Shown here: positions 1-5,798 of the stretch, piece by piece
Numbering within the stretch: the first letter of the stretch is position 1
Layout: the number at the start of each line of letters is the position of its first letter
Assembly: GCA_017502065.1 (NCBI GenBank)
Contig: JAFVVU010000119.1
Location: forward strand, 1 to 5,939
DNA: 5,939 nucleotides
From: Clostridia bacterium
GTDB taxonomy: Bacteria; Bacillota; Clostridia; RUG12999
Reading direction: 5' to 3'
Notes under the pieces: generated by a model
What the model was told of the DNA's origin: nothing
Databases searched by the model: none
Seen by the model: only the letters and a program-made list of their open reading frames with translations
Position numbers and translations under genes: made by a program

Positions 1-304
1 AATAGTTGATAAGCTGTGCAAGCGGAATGTAAGTATCAGGTTCAGGGTTACCAAGAATCATTGTAAAGCTTTTGCCTGCTTCAGATGCAGCACGAAGACG
101 TTCGAAAAGTGTTGCAATGAGAACCGGATGAGGGTTCATCATAACTTTTACTTCAAATTCAGGATGCCACCAGGGTTCTCTTTTTTCGAGATCCTTGCCG
201 CTGAGAGAGCGAACATATTCGCAAACCTTTTTGTCCTTGAAAGGAACAAACTCATGAGGCTGGAAATCAAATTTTGTTGCCGGATCGGTAATAAAATCTT
301 TCAT
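1..304 (-). CDS. NagB-like glucosamine-6-phosphate isomerase/deaminase family protein, N-terminal part
   Basis: This is the 5' part of a gene that leaves the window at the left edge; 101 residues are visible. The ATG start at 304-302 has a strong Shine-Dalgarno, AAAGGAG, 8 bases upstream (313-319). After about 48 leading residues, FEVKVMM (50-56), a helix (about 58-77) and TMILGNPEPDTYIPLAQLI (81-99) resemble the first strand, helix and second strand plus sugar-phosphate loop of the NagB/RpiA fold. NagB converts glucosamine-6-phosphate to fructose-6-phosphate and ammonia in the cytoplasm. Two things are odd. The leader before the fold is longer than in classical NagB, which starts almost at the first strand. 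The usual phosphate loop (TGGTP/TGSTP) reads NPEPD here. It follows nagA by 31 bases in the same operon, which supports an amino-sugar role. The catalytic half is outside the window, so the family call is moderate and the exact substrate is unknown. Confidence 0.6.
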   Translation of the reverse strand, partial: MKDFITDPATKFDFQPHEFVPFKDKKVCEYVRSLSGKDLEKREPWWHPEFEVKVMMNPHPVLIATLFERLRAASEAGKSFTMILGNPEPDTYIPLAQLINY

Positions 305-335
305 TTCTTTTTCTCCTTTATTTCTTATTTTATTT

Positions 336-1472
336 TTAATTTATCTGCTCGCCACCAAGGATGACGTGCTGTACGTTGAACTGATAATCGACCATTATAA
401 GGTCGGCGCGCTTGCCCTTTGCAATCTGTCCTCTGTCCGGGAGTGAAAGCAGTTTTGCAGGGTTATAGGATGCATATTTAAATACATCGCAAACAGATCC
501 GCCGGTATGTATCATCATATTGTGACACGCGATGTCAAGTGTCAGCTTGCTTCCGGCAATATCTCCGCCCCAGTCAAAGTTGATGTCAAAAGCTTCTTCA
601 AGACCGGGAAGCGGCGGACCGTCCGCAACAAAGGAGTCGGCAATAAGAATAATCTTATCCTGACCCTTGATTTTTTTGATAAGACGTATCATATAAGGAT
701 GAACGTGAACACCCATTGAATCGCAGATGATTTCTGCATAAATATCGTTATTGTAATTTACGGTTTCATCAACACATACGCCACGTACTTCGGGATAATT
801 TTCAAGTGTTCCGGTTGCGTTTGTGTGATGAGTTCCAAGCTTAAGACCGTATGGCATAAGTGCCTCAATCTGCTCAGGTGTTGCTTCGGAATGAGCAACA
901 GAGAAAACAATTTCGGGAATTTCTCTTTTAACATATTTTACAAAGTCAAGGATGCCCTCTCTTTCGGGTGCCACACACCATACCTTTGCAAATCCCTTTG
1001 CCGCTTCAACAACCTCGGCATAATCCTTTTCAACAATTGCATCCTTCCACACGTTTTTCTCTTTATCACAGCCAAAATCGGGGTTCAAATATGGACCTTC
1101 CATATAAACGCCGATAATGTTTTTGCATTTACCTTCTGCAATTGCAGTGCGGTATTTTTTTATTGCATCAAGATGCTCCTGCTTGTTCATGCTGTAGAAA
1201 AGAGCAGGAAGAACCGATGTTACACCGTGTTTTAAAAGTGTTTCGGAGCATTTGATAGGGTCATCGTGAAAATATGTATCACCGTCAGCGTGGGTATGTA
1301 TGTCAATAAGACCGGGACCGACAAACTGTCCTCCGGCATCAATAACCTCTGCACCGTCGGGGATAGCAAGCTTTTTGCCGAAATCAGTAATTTTCCCGTC
1401 TTCCATAAGGATAACACCGTCGGGGATATAGTGGTCCGGCATTACAAGAATTGCGTTTTTGATAGCAAGCAT
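336..1472 (-). CDS. nagA: N-acetylglucosamine-6-phosphate deacetylase (amidohydrolase superfamily)
   Basis: This 378-residue protein has the usual NagA length. NagA removes acetate from N-acetylglucosamine-6-phosphate in the cytoplasm to give glucosamine-6-phosphate. It reads as a metal-dependent amidohydrolase barrel with a small beta domain made from both ends. Visible residues are: HTH at 59-61 after GPGLIDI; the metal ligand Glu125 in MEGPYLNP; CVAPE (166-170); His194 in SVAHSEAT; THHTNAT (214-220), the counterpart of THLFNAM; AEIICDSMGVHVHP (246-259) with substrate-binding His256; the catalytic acid Asp279 in IADSF; and ASYNPAK (334-340) before GKRADLIMVD. The segment after HTH (ADGDTYFHDD) and the stretch 220-245 differ from classical NagA, so a related N-acyl sugar phosphate is possible as substrate. 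Its start lies 2 bases after the stop of the ceramidase-like gene, and its Shine-Dalgarno (GAGGAA) sits inside that gene's last codons, which suggests translational coupling. Confidence 0.9.
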   Translation of the reverse strand: MLAIKNAILVMPDHYIPDGVILMEDGKITDFGKKLAIPDGAEVIDAGGQFVGPGLIDIHTHADGDTYFHDDPIKCSETLLKHGVTSVLPALFYSMNKQEHLDAIKKYRTAIAEGKCKNIIGVYMEGPYLNPDFGCDKEKNVWKDAIVEKDYAEVVEAAKGFAKVWCVAPEREGILDFVKYVKREIPEIVFSVAHSEATPEQIEALMPYGLKLGTHHTNATGTLENYPEVRGVCVDETVNYNNDIYAEIICDSMGVHVHPYMIRLIKKIKGQDKIILIADSFVADGPPLPGLEEAFDINFDWGGDIAGSKLTLDIACHNMMIHTGGSVCDVFKYASYNPAKLLSLPDRGQIAKGKRADLIMVDYQFNVQHVILGGEQIN

Positions 1473-1474
1473 AA

Positions 1475-2821
1475 TTATTTCCTCAGGCTTTCCAGAAGAG
1501 CTTTTCCTTCTTTAATAACATATTCTGCAGTACCGGCTTTGAATCTTGAAGTTCTTGCTTCGTATCCGCCTTCGTCGTAGGAATCCTGCATCGGGAAATA
1601 TCCTTCGTAGCCGTTGGCTGCGCAGCAAGGCAGTATCATATCAAAGCCGTCAGTGTCTTTAAGTTCAAGACCGATTTTTGTAAACGGTTCGCCCGGAATA
1701 CCGATAATGGCAACAGGACCGATTTTGATTCCCGTAAGGCTCATATCAAGAGTGTCGGGGCCATTTTCAAGACGAACCATACGAGCGGCTTCTGCAACAA
1801 TGGTTGTAAGCATCATTCCTTCGTACGGAAGTTCATTGTCCCTGCCTGCATTATGCAGGTCGTTTATACGGTGTGCTTCGGGCATATCCTTAGGAGCACC
1901 TTTGTTTGCCTGTATGTTAAGAGGTTTGATTATGCTTAAAACAGAATCAACATCCACATAATTTACTTTGTCATACGCCTGAAGAACGCCACCCGTTACA
2001 ACACGTGCAATATATTCGGCGTGGGAATATCCTCTTGATACGTCGTCAAAATCCATAAACATTCCGTTCAGGTCACCCGGTTTCGGATGAACATTAACGT
2101 GGTTAACATCGCCCTGTGCGCCGTTAAAGAAAATACATTTTGTATTATCAAGCACCTTTTCAACAGTTGTGCGAAGAAGCGCCGGCCAGTCACCTGAAAC
2201 CTTGCTTCCGCCAACAACGTCAGGATGGTTTGCAAAGTTAACAAAAACAATTGTGTCTGCACCCTCGCGATCAAAACGGATAACGTTTACGCTGTCATCA
2301 ACCACGCCGATGGCACGGACAATATCGGGGTTGTTAACCCCCGGATTTGTTTTTGTTGAGCCGTCTTTCATAAGATAGCGTCTTCCGAAAGCAACGTTCG
2401 GTGCTACGCCTTTTCCGTATCCCATTTTTGCATCTTTAAGGTCTGCTATTGCATACGCTGATGCATCGGCAAAACGGGTTTTAACAAGCTCGGTATATGT
2501 TTTTATAAGTTCATCATCGGAAAACGGGTCAATATCGGGTGCTGTATGTGTATGTGTTGATGCAATCATAATATTCTCAGAAGGAACACCCGTACGCTTT
2601 GTTATAATTTCCTTGAACACTGCAGTTTTTTTCTGGTCTATTCCGCAGTTATCAATATTAATTAAAAGTATTGTATTGTCTCCCGACTTAAGCGCAAGTA
2701 CATTCATGTAGATGCTGTCAAGAATGCCTTCAACAAAGCGTTCTTTGTAATAGCCTCTTACGGGAACACCCATAGGAGGGTCGATGTTCATACGGCAAAA
2801 GCCAACTTTTAAATTATTCAT
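1475..2821 (-). CDS. Neutral/alkaline ceramidase-like metal-dependent hydrolase (PF04734 type), catalytic domain only, cytoplasmic
   Basis: This 448-residue protein has the layout of the neutral ceramidase catalytic domain: VGFCRMNIDPPMGVPVRGYY (6-25), STHTHTAP (88-95), FANHPDVVGG (196-205), FFNGAQGDVN (231-240), IPGEPF (375-380) and ANGYEGYFP (402-410) followed by DSYDEGGYE. Likely zinc ligands are His90 or His92, His199, Glu378 and a Tyr, most probably Tyr415, which has the Glu-Tyr spacing of 37 that I recall for the Pseudomonas enzyme. Characterised members cut the amide bond of ceramide and are secreted or membrane-bound, at about 650 residues or more. This protein has no signal peptide and stops where the C-terminal immunoglobulin-like domain would start. 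It is first in an operon with nagA and a nagB-like gene, so I infer an intracellular amidase or esterase acting on an N-acyl amino sugar or similar compound rather than on ceramide. The start is supported by AAAGGTAGG (2831-2839). The fold is well supported; the substrate is not. Confidence 0.85.
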   Translation of the reverse strand: MNNLKVGFCRMNIDPPMGVPVRGYYKERFVEGILDSIYMNVLALKSGDNTILLINIDNCGIDQKKTAVFKEIITKRTGVPSENIMIASTHTHTAPDIDPFSDDELIKTYTELVKTRFADASAYAIADLKDAKMGYGKGVAPNVAFGRRYLMKDGSTKTNPGVNNPDIVRAIGVVDDSVNVIRFDREGADTIVFVNFANHPDVVGGSKVSGDWPALLRTTVEKVLDNTKCIFFNGAQGDVNHVNVHPKPGDLNGMFMDFDDVSRGYSHAEYIARVVTGGVLQAYDKVNYVDVDSVLSIIKPLNIQANKGAPKDMPEAHRINDLHNAGRDNELPYEGMMLTTIVAEAARMVRLENGPDTLDMSLTGIKIGPVAIIGIPGEPFTKIGLELKDTDGFDMILPCCAANGYEGYFPMQDSYDEGGYEARTSRFKAGTAEYVIKEGKALLESLRK

Positions 2822-2825
2822 ATTT

Positions 2826-2889
2826 AAAAACCTACCTTTCTATTCTAATGGTATCATTTTAAGACCACTATGTCAACACAAAAACCTAC
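2826..2889. repeat. 10-base direct repeat flanking the operon promoter
   Basis: AAAAACCTAC occurs at 2826-2835 and again at 2880-2889, 54 bases apart in the same orientation. The second copy runs into candidate operator 1; the first covers part of the Shine-Dalgarno of the ceramidase-like gene. It could be a binding site for another protein, or chance in AT-rich DNA. Confidence 0.35.
2848..2876 (-). promoter_or_regulatory. Promoter of the ceramidase-like/nagA/nagB-like operon
   Basis: Read on the minus strand, a perfect -35 box TTGACA (2876-2871) is followed by a 17-base spacer and TACCAT (2853-2848), which matches the -10 consensus at 4 of 6 positions. A TG one base before the -10 box (TGA, 2856-2854) makes it an extended -10 element and offsets the weak box. 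Transcription should start near 2841, giving a leader of only about 20 bases that carries the Shine-Dalgarno. Confidence 0.7.
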
Positions 2890-2902
2890 GAAAAACTTTC
2901 GT
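2888..2902. promoter_or_regulatory. Candidate operator 1, between the two divergent promoters
   Basis: ACGAAA (2888-2893) and TTTCGT (2897-2902) form a perfect inverted repeat around a 3-base centre, AAC. Its last base is the first T of the rightward -35 box, and it lies 12 bases upstream of the leftward -35 box. A bound regulator here would block the regulator's own promoter and could affect the operon promoter. The half-site matches the second palindrome at 2954-2965. I infer that the neighbouring LacI-family protein is the binder. Confidence 0.6.
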
Positions 2903-2930
2903 TGACATATTAAAAAGATTATGCTATACT
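2902..2930 (+). promoter_or_regulatory. Promoter of the LacI-family regulator
   Basis: TTGACA (2902-2907), a 17-base spacer and TATACT (2925-2930) give an almost ideal sigma-A-type promoter. TGC just before the -10 box adds an extended -10 element. Transcription should start near 2937, leaving a leader of about 42 bases that contains candidate operator 2. Such strength for a regulator gene suggests that it is normally held down, probably by autorepression. Confidence 0.82.
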
Positions 2931-2953
2931 TAATGCAACCCTCGCAAAGATTA

Positions 2954-2965
2954 CGAAAATTTTCG
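2954..2965. promoter_or_regulatory. Candidate operator 2, in the leader of the LacI-family gene
   Basis: CGAAAATTTTCG is a perfect 12-base palindrome, located at about +18 to +29 of the predicted regulator transcript and directly before its Shine-Dalgarno (AAAGGG, 2966-2971). It shares CGAAA/TTTCG half-sites with the repeat at 2888-2902, with a 2-base instead of a 3-base centre. The two centres are about 64 bases apart, roughly six helical turns, so a dimer or tetramer could bridge them. An autorepression role is inferred. Confidence 0.6.
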
Positions 2966-2978
2966 AAAGGGAAACGCT

Positions 2979-3950
2979 ATGAATTTATCTAAGCTCGCAA
3001 AGATTTGCGGAGTGTCCGTATCAACAGTTTCAAAAGTTTTTTCGGAAAGTGGCGAAATAAGCGGTGAAACAAAGCAGCGCGTTATTGCCGCCGCGAAGGA
3101 GCACGGATGCTTTGAAAAGTATTTCAAACCCAAATATAAAAAGAAGCTTATTGCGGTTGTATGTCCCGAAGTTCTTGGAATTCACTATTCCGAAATGCTG
3201 ACTTATATGGAAGAAATAATTTCTGCCGCAGGAGATACAATGATTGTTTCTGTCGGCAACTTCTCGAAAGAAAAACAGGACGAGCTTCTTGAATATTATG
3301 TGAATTTTGCTCATGCAGACGGAATTATTGTTATTGAACCTACAAAGAAAATTCATATAAAAACCGACACACCGATTGTCCAGATTGGTATGAACAACGA
3401 GTCCTCGCAGGTGCATTGTGTGGATGTGAACATACGTCCTGCGATGAAAAAAGCATTTATGAAGCTGATATCGCTCGGACATAAGAAAATAGGGTTCATA
3501 GGCGAAAAAAATACCGATGTTGAATATTCGTATTTTGAACAGGGTTTTAAAGGAACGCCACTTCTTCCCGATGAAAAATATGTTTCGGTAAACGACAAGC
3601 GTTTTTATGACTGCGGATACTACGGAATGGACGAGCTTATCAAATCGGGGAATGTACCGACGGCTGTTTTTGCGGCATACAGCCATATTGCCGTTGGAAT
3701 TTTAAAGCGTCTTAATGAAGAAAATTTATCTGTTCCGGATGACATTTCAATCATATGTATGGACGACATTGTCAGCCAGCCGTACAGTGATGTGGAGCTT
3801 GCACGAATAAAAATGCACCTTGATGTGCTTTCGTCGGAAGCGGTAAACCTGCTTTACAGAATGATAGAGAATAAATATGAAATGACAAAACAGGTTATTA
3901 CTGTAACAAGAGTTTTTGAAGAAGGTAAATCAGTGGGAAAAGCAAAATAA
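2979..3950 (+). CDS. LacI/GalR-family transcriptional regulator
   Basis: This 323-residue protein is slightly short for the family. The N-terminal helix-turn-helix is clear: LSKLAKICGVSVSTVSKVFS (3-22), then the third helix with ETKQRVIAAAKEHG (30-43). From about residue 57 it has the periplasmic-binding-protein-like effector domain: LIAVVCPE (57-64), ADGIIVIE (113-120), GHKKIGFIGE (167-176), VPTAVFAAYSHIAVGILKRL (226-245) and VPDDISIICMDD (252-263). Such proteins bind palindromic operators as dimers and usually respond to a sugar or sugar phosphate. The hinge region (44-56) is unusual: it is shorter than normal, lacks the Tyr-x-Pro-Asn lead-in and the Ala-Arg-x-Leu minor-groove motif, and is rich in lysine. 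The ATG at 2979 is supported by AAAGGG 7 bases upstream. It is transcribed away from the nagA operon out of a shared control region, so I infer that it regulates that operon and itself. The effector is unknown, though an amino-sugar phosphate is likely. Confidence 0.9.
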   Translation: MNLSKLAKICGVSVSTVSKVFSESGEISGETKQRVIAAAKEHGCFEKYFKPKYKKKLIAVVCPEVLGIHYSEMLTYMEEIISAAGDTMIVSVGNFSKEKQDELLEYYVNFAHADGIIVIEPTKKIHIKTDTPIVQIGMNNESSQVHCVDVNIRPAMKKAFMKLISLGHKKIGFIGEKNTDVEYSYFEQGFKGTPLLPDEKYVSVNDKRFYDCGYYGMDELIKSGNVPTAVFAAYSHIAVGILKRLNEENLSVPDDISIICMDDIVSQPYSDVELARIKMHLDVLSSEAVNLLYRMIENKYEMTKQVITVTRVFEEGKSVGKAK

Positions 3951-3976
3951 AGCCTGACCGGAAGGTCAGGCTTTTG
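3951..3976. terminator. Bidirectional intrinsic terminator between convergent genes
   Basis: AGCCTGACC (3951-3959), a GGAA loop, and GGTCAGGCT (3964-3972) form a 9-base-pair perfect stem. On the plus strand it runs into TTTTGTT. On the minus strand it runs into TTTATTTTG, which comes from the A-rich end of the regulator gene. The hairpin starts right after the regulator's stop codon and ends a few bases before the stop codon of the SGNH hydrolase gene, so one structure serves both transcripts. Confidence 0.88.
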
Positions 3977-5089
3977 TTATATTTCAAGGAATTCTTTAAC
4001 AACAGGGAGAAGTGCATCTGCCCATATTTTACTGCCCTCGGCATTCGGATGTCCGCCAAAGCGGGATGCTCCGTATGGACTTTCGGGGTCAACAAGATAC
4101 GGTACAACATCAAAAAATGCATCTGCTTTTGCGGCAAGGTTGGTTTTGATATAATCGTTTACCTCCTGCCATTTTTCAAAATTGCCGTTTTCGTAATAAT
4201 ACGGCGGAATTGTATGCAGCAGAACCTTTATTCCTGCACCCTGCAGCTTATCCATAATAATTTCAAAATCTTTTTTTATCTGCTCGGCGCTGTGCCCTTT
4301 ATTTATATCATTAACTCCGTAGCAAACTATGGCATAATCGTTTTGTTTTGCCTTGAACATCCATGCACCGCACGATGCGGCATCATTTGCTCTGCCGTAA
4401 CCGATACCGATGTTCCAGCAGGCAACTTCATCGGGAAGATTTTCTGCAATAAGTGCGCTCCAATGTGCATATGTATTTTGTCCCGGCCCGATTCCCTGAG
4501 TTATGGAATCGCCGAAAAACACAAGGCGTTTTGACACGTTTCTGTTTACGCCAACCATTCCCGGAAGCGGAATATGCTTGTTATATTCCCAACCATTTTC
4601 CGTTTTACAGTAAACGGGAAGCTGACATTCGGGATGCCACGGAATTTCTCTTCCCTTAACCGCTATTTCAATACAAAGATAGTCACCCTTTTTTATATCA
4701 AGAACTATTTCGTCGGATGAGAAAAATTCGCCAGGTTTGGCGGTTTTTGATTTTGCGCCGCCAAAAGTAATATCGCAGAACTCTGTCATACTATCCATCA
4801 AAGCGGCGGCGGTGTCGATAGCATAGCCTTCAAAAAATGCGCCGTCAACAACGGCAGCTTTTGCATTAAATAGCTCCCAGCTGTCGCATACGTAGTTTTT
4901 TGCAGTAACCTCGCCGAAGCTGTATGTACTGTCAATTATGTTTGAAAATAAAAACGAATACGGAAACTTTCCGCCTGTTCTTATTTTATAAAAAACTCTG
5001 CCGACAAAAGTTTTTCCTTCTGTATCAAAAATAAACTGATTCGAGCTTCCGCCGATTGTGTTAGATGTGTATTTTTCAAAAAAATTCAT
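3977..5089 (-). CDS. SGNH/GDSL-family hydrolase with N-terminal beta-rich domain (probable carbohydrate esterase)
   Basis: This is a 370-residue protein without signal peptide or membrane segment. Residues 1 to about 180 are beta-rich and read like the jelly-roll accessory domain found before the catalytic domain in some carbohydrate esterases. The SGNH domain follows: FFGDSITQG (191-199) with nucleophile Ser195; WNIGIGYGRAND (225-236) with the block II Gly; YGVNDIN (257-263) with block III Asn260; and GGHPNAEG (345-352) with the catalytic His347. The Asp normally three residues before that His is Phe344 here, so the enzyme may work with a Ser-His dyad. The likely reaction is removal of acetyl or similar ester groups from a sugar; the substrate cannot be told. 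It follows the EEP-family gene by 10 bases, and its Shine-Dalgarno TAGGAG contains that gene's TAG stop. It ends at the shared terminator (3951-3976). Confidence 0.88.
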   Translation of the reverse strand: MNFFEKYTSNTIGGSSNQFIFDTEGKTFVGRVFYKIRTGGKFPYSFLFSNIIDSTYSFGEVTAKNYVCDSWELFNAKAAVVDGAFFEGYAIDTAAALMDSMTEFCDITFGGAKSKTAKPGEFFSSDEIVLDIKKGDYLCIEIAVKGREIPWHPECQLPVYCKTENGWEYNKHIPLPGMVGVNRNVSKRLVFFGDSITQGIGPGQNTYAHWSALIAENLPDEVACWNIGIGYGRANDAASCGAWMFKAKQNDYAIVCYGVNDINKGHSAEQIKKDFEIIMDKLQGAGIKVLLHTIPPYYYENGNFEKWQEVNDYIKTNLAAKADAFFDVVPYLVDPESPYGASRFGGHPNAEGSKIWADALLPVVKEFLEI

Positions 5090-5099
5090 GAGTGTACTC

Positions 5100-5798
5100 C
5101 TATATGTTTATCACAGCCGTATGTGGTCTGTGGTCTGATGCAATAACTTTTGGTATGTCCGCATTTATAATTTCTATATCGCGGCTTACAAAAATGTAGT
5201 CTATTTTTATGTCAGGATTATCCGACGGGAAAGTAAAAGCAGGTGTAGCAATAAGGATGGAGGCGTCTTTCATCCGTTCTCTTATGGGATTTAAAACGCT
5301 GTTTTCCGGCTTAACATTAAAATCACCCATAAGAATACATTTTTCGTCTTCAATATGGGAAAGAACCGTATCAACAGCACTTTCCTGCTCGTCGTCATTC
5401 AGCCCGAAATGTGTTATAAGCACCGTAAGTCCGTTTTCAAGTTTTGCTTTTAAAAGAGAGCGTGATTCATAATATTTGTTTTCGGGTTTCGGTATCGGGT
5501 TGGGTATGGGTATCGTTTTTGCCGATACAATCGGCAGTTTTGATAAAACTGCGTTTCCGTACGGATTTTCGCCTTTTACATCAATTGCTTTTGCAAAATA
5601 ACAGTATTTCATTCCCGTAAGTCCGGATAAAATGGCGGTCTGGTCTTCATATTCTGCATCAGCTCCTTTGCCGCGCATTTCATTAAGCCCGACAATATCG
5701 GGATTGAGCTTCTTAACAGCATCTGCCATAATCTGAAAATCTATTTTCCCTGTAACAAAATTTTTGCAGTGCTGGGTATTAAACGTCATAATTTTCAT
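5100..5798 (-). CDS. Endonuclease/exonuclease/phosphatase (EEP) family metal-dependent hydrolase
   Basis: At 232 residues this is close to a minimal EEP domain, with no signal peptide. All core motifs are present: MTFNTQH with Asn7; DIVGLNEMRG with metal ligand Glu40; NPYGNAVLSKLPI (78-90); ITHFGL with His130; MGDFNVKP with Asp159 and Asn161; IDYIFVS with Asp200; and SDHRPH with the catalytic pair Asp222-His223. The family cuts phosphodiester or phosphomonoester bonds in DNA, RNA, inositol phosphates or sphingomyelin; the sequence does not decide which. A proline repeat, IPIPNPIPKP (96-105), makes an unusual loop. The ATG at 5798 overlaps the stop of the preceding SGNH gene (ATGA), so it is probably translated by coupling, as its own Shine-Dalgarno is weak. 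A second Met at residue 4 is a possible alternative start. The neighbouring SGNH genes suggest a role in degrading a decorated glycan or lipid, which is inference. Confidence 0.88.
   Translation of the reverse strand: MKIMTFNTQHCKNFVTGKIDFQIMADAVKKLNPDIVGLNEMRGKGADAEYEDQTAILSGLTGMKYCYFAKAIDVKGENPYGNAVLSKLPIVSAKTIPIPNPIPKPENKYYESRSLLKAKLENGLTVLITHFGLNDDEQESAVDTVLSHIEDEKCILMGDFNVKPENSVLNPIRERMKDASILIATPAFTFPSDNPDIKIDYIFVSRDIEIINADIPKVIASDHRPHTAVINI

Noticed and set aside
825..1235. A 136-codon plus-strand open frame inside nagA
   Set aside because: It has no ribosome-binding site or domain and is entirely antisense to a well-supported enzyme gene.
2849..2867. TGGT...ACCA inverted repeat over the leftward -10 region
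   Set aside because: Only four matching bases per arm with an 11-base centre, which is expected by chance.
2961..2968. TTTCGAAA as a CG-centred LacI-type operator core
   Set aside because: It overlaps the longer 12-base palindrome and has only 8 symmetric bases. Unlike the CGAAA/TTTCG arrangement, it has no partner at operator 1.
3030..3686. A 218-codon open frame on the minus strand inside the regulator gene
   Set aside because: It is antisense to a clear LacI-family gene, has no recognisable domain, and its composition is that of a reverse-strand shadow.
3974..4534. A 186-codon plus-strand open frame over the SGNH hydrolase gene
   Set aside because: It starts at the terminator T-run with no Shine-Dalgarno, and its low-complexity Cys/Ile/Phe-rich product is a shadow of the SGNH gene.
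1475..5798. A sphingomyelin-degrading set: EEP-family sphingomyelinase, ceramidase and lipases
   Set aside because: The EEP family does include sphingomyelinases, but neither the EEP protein nor the ceramidase-like protein has a signal peptide, they are in different operons separated by a terminator, and the ceramidase-like gene is linked to nagA/nagB instead.
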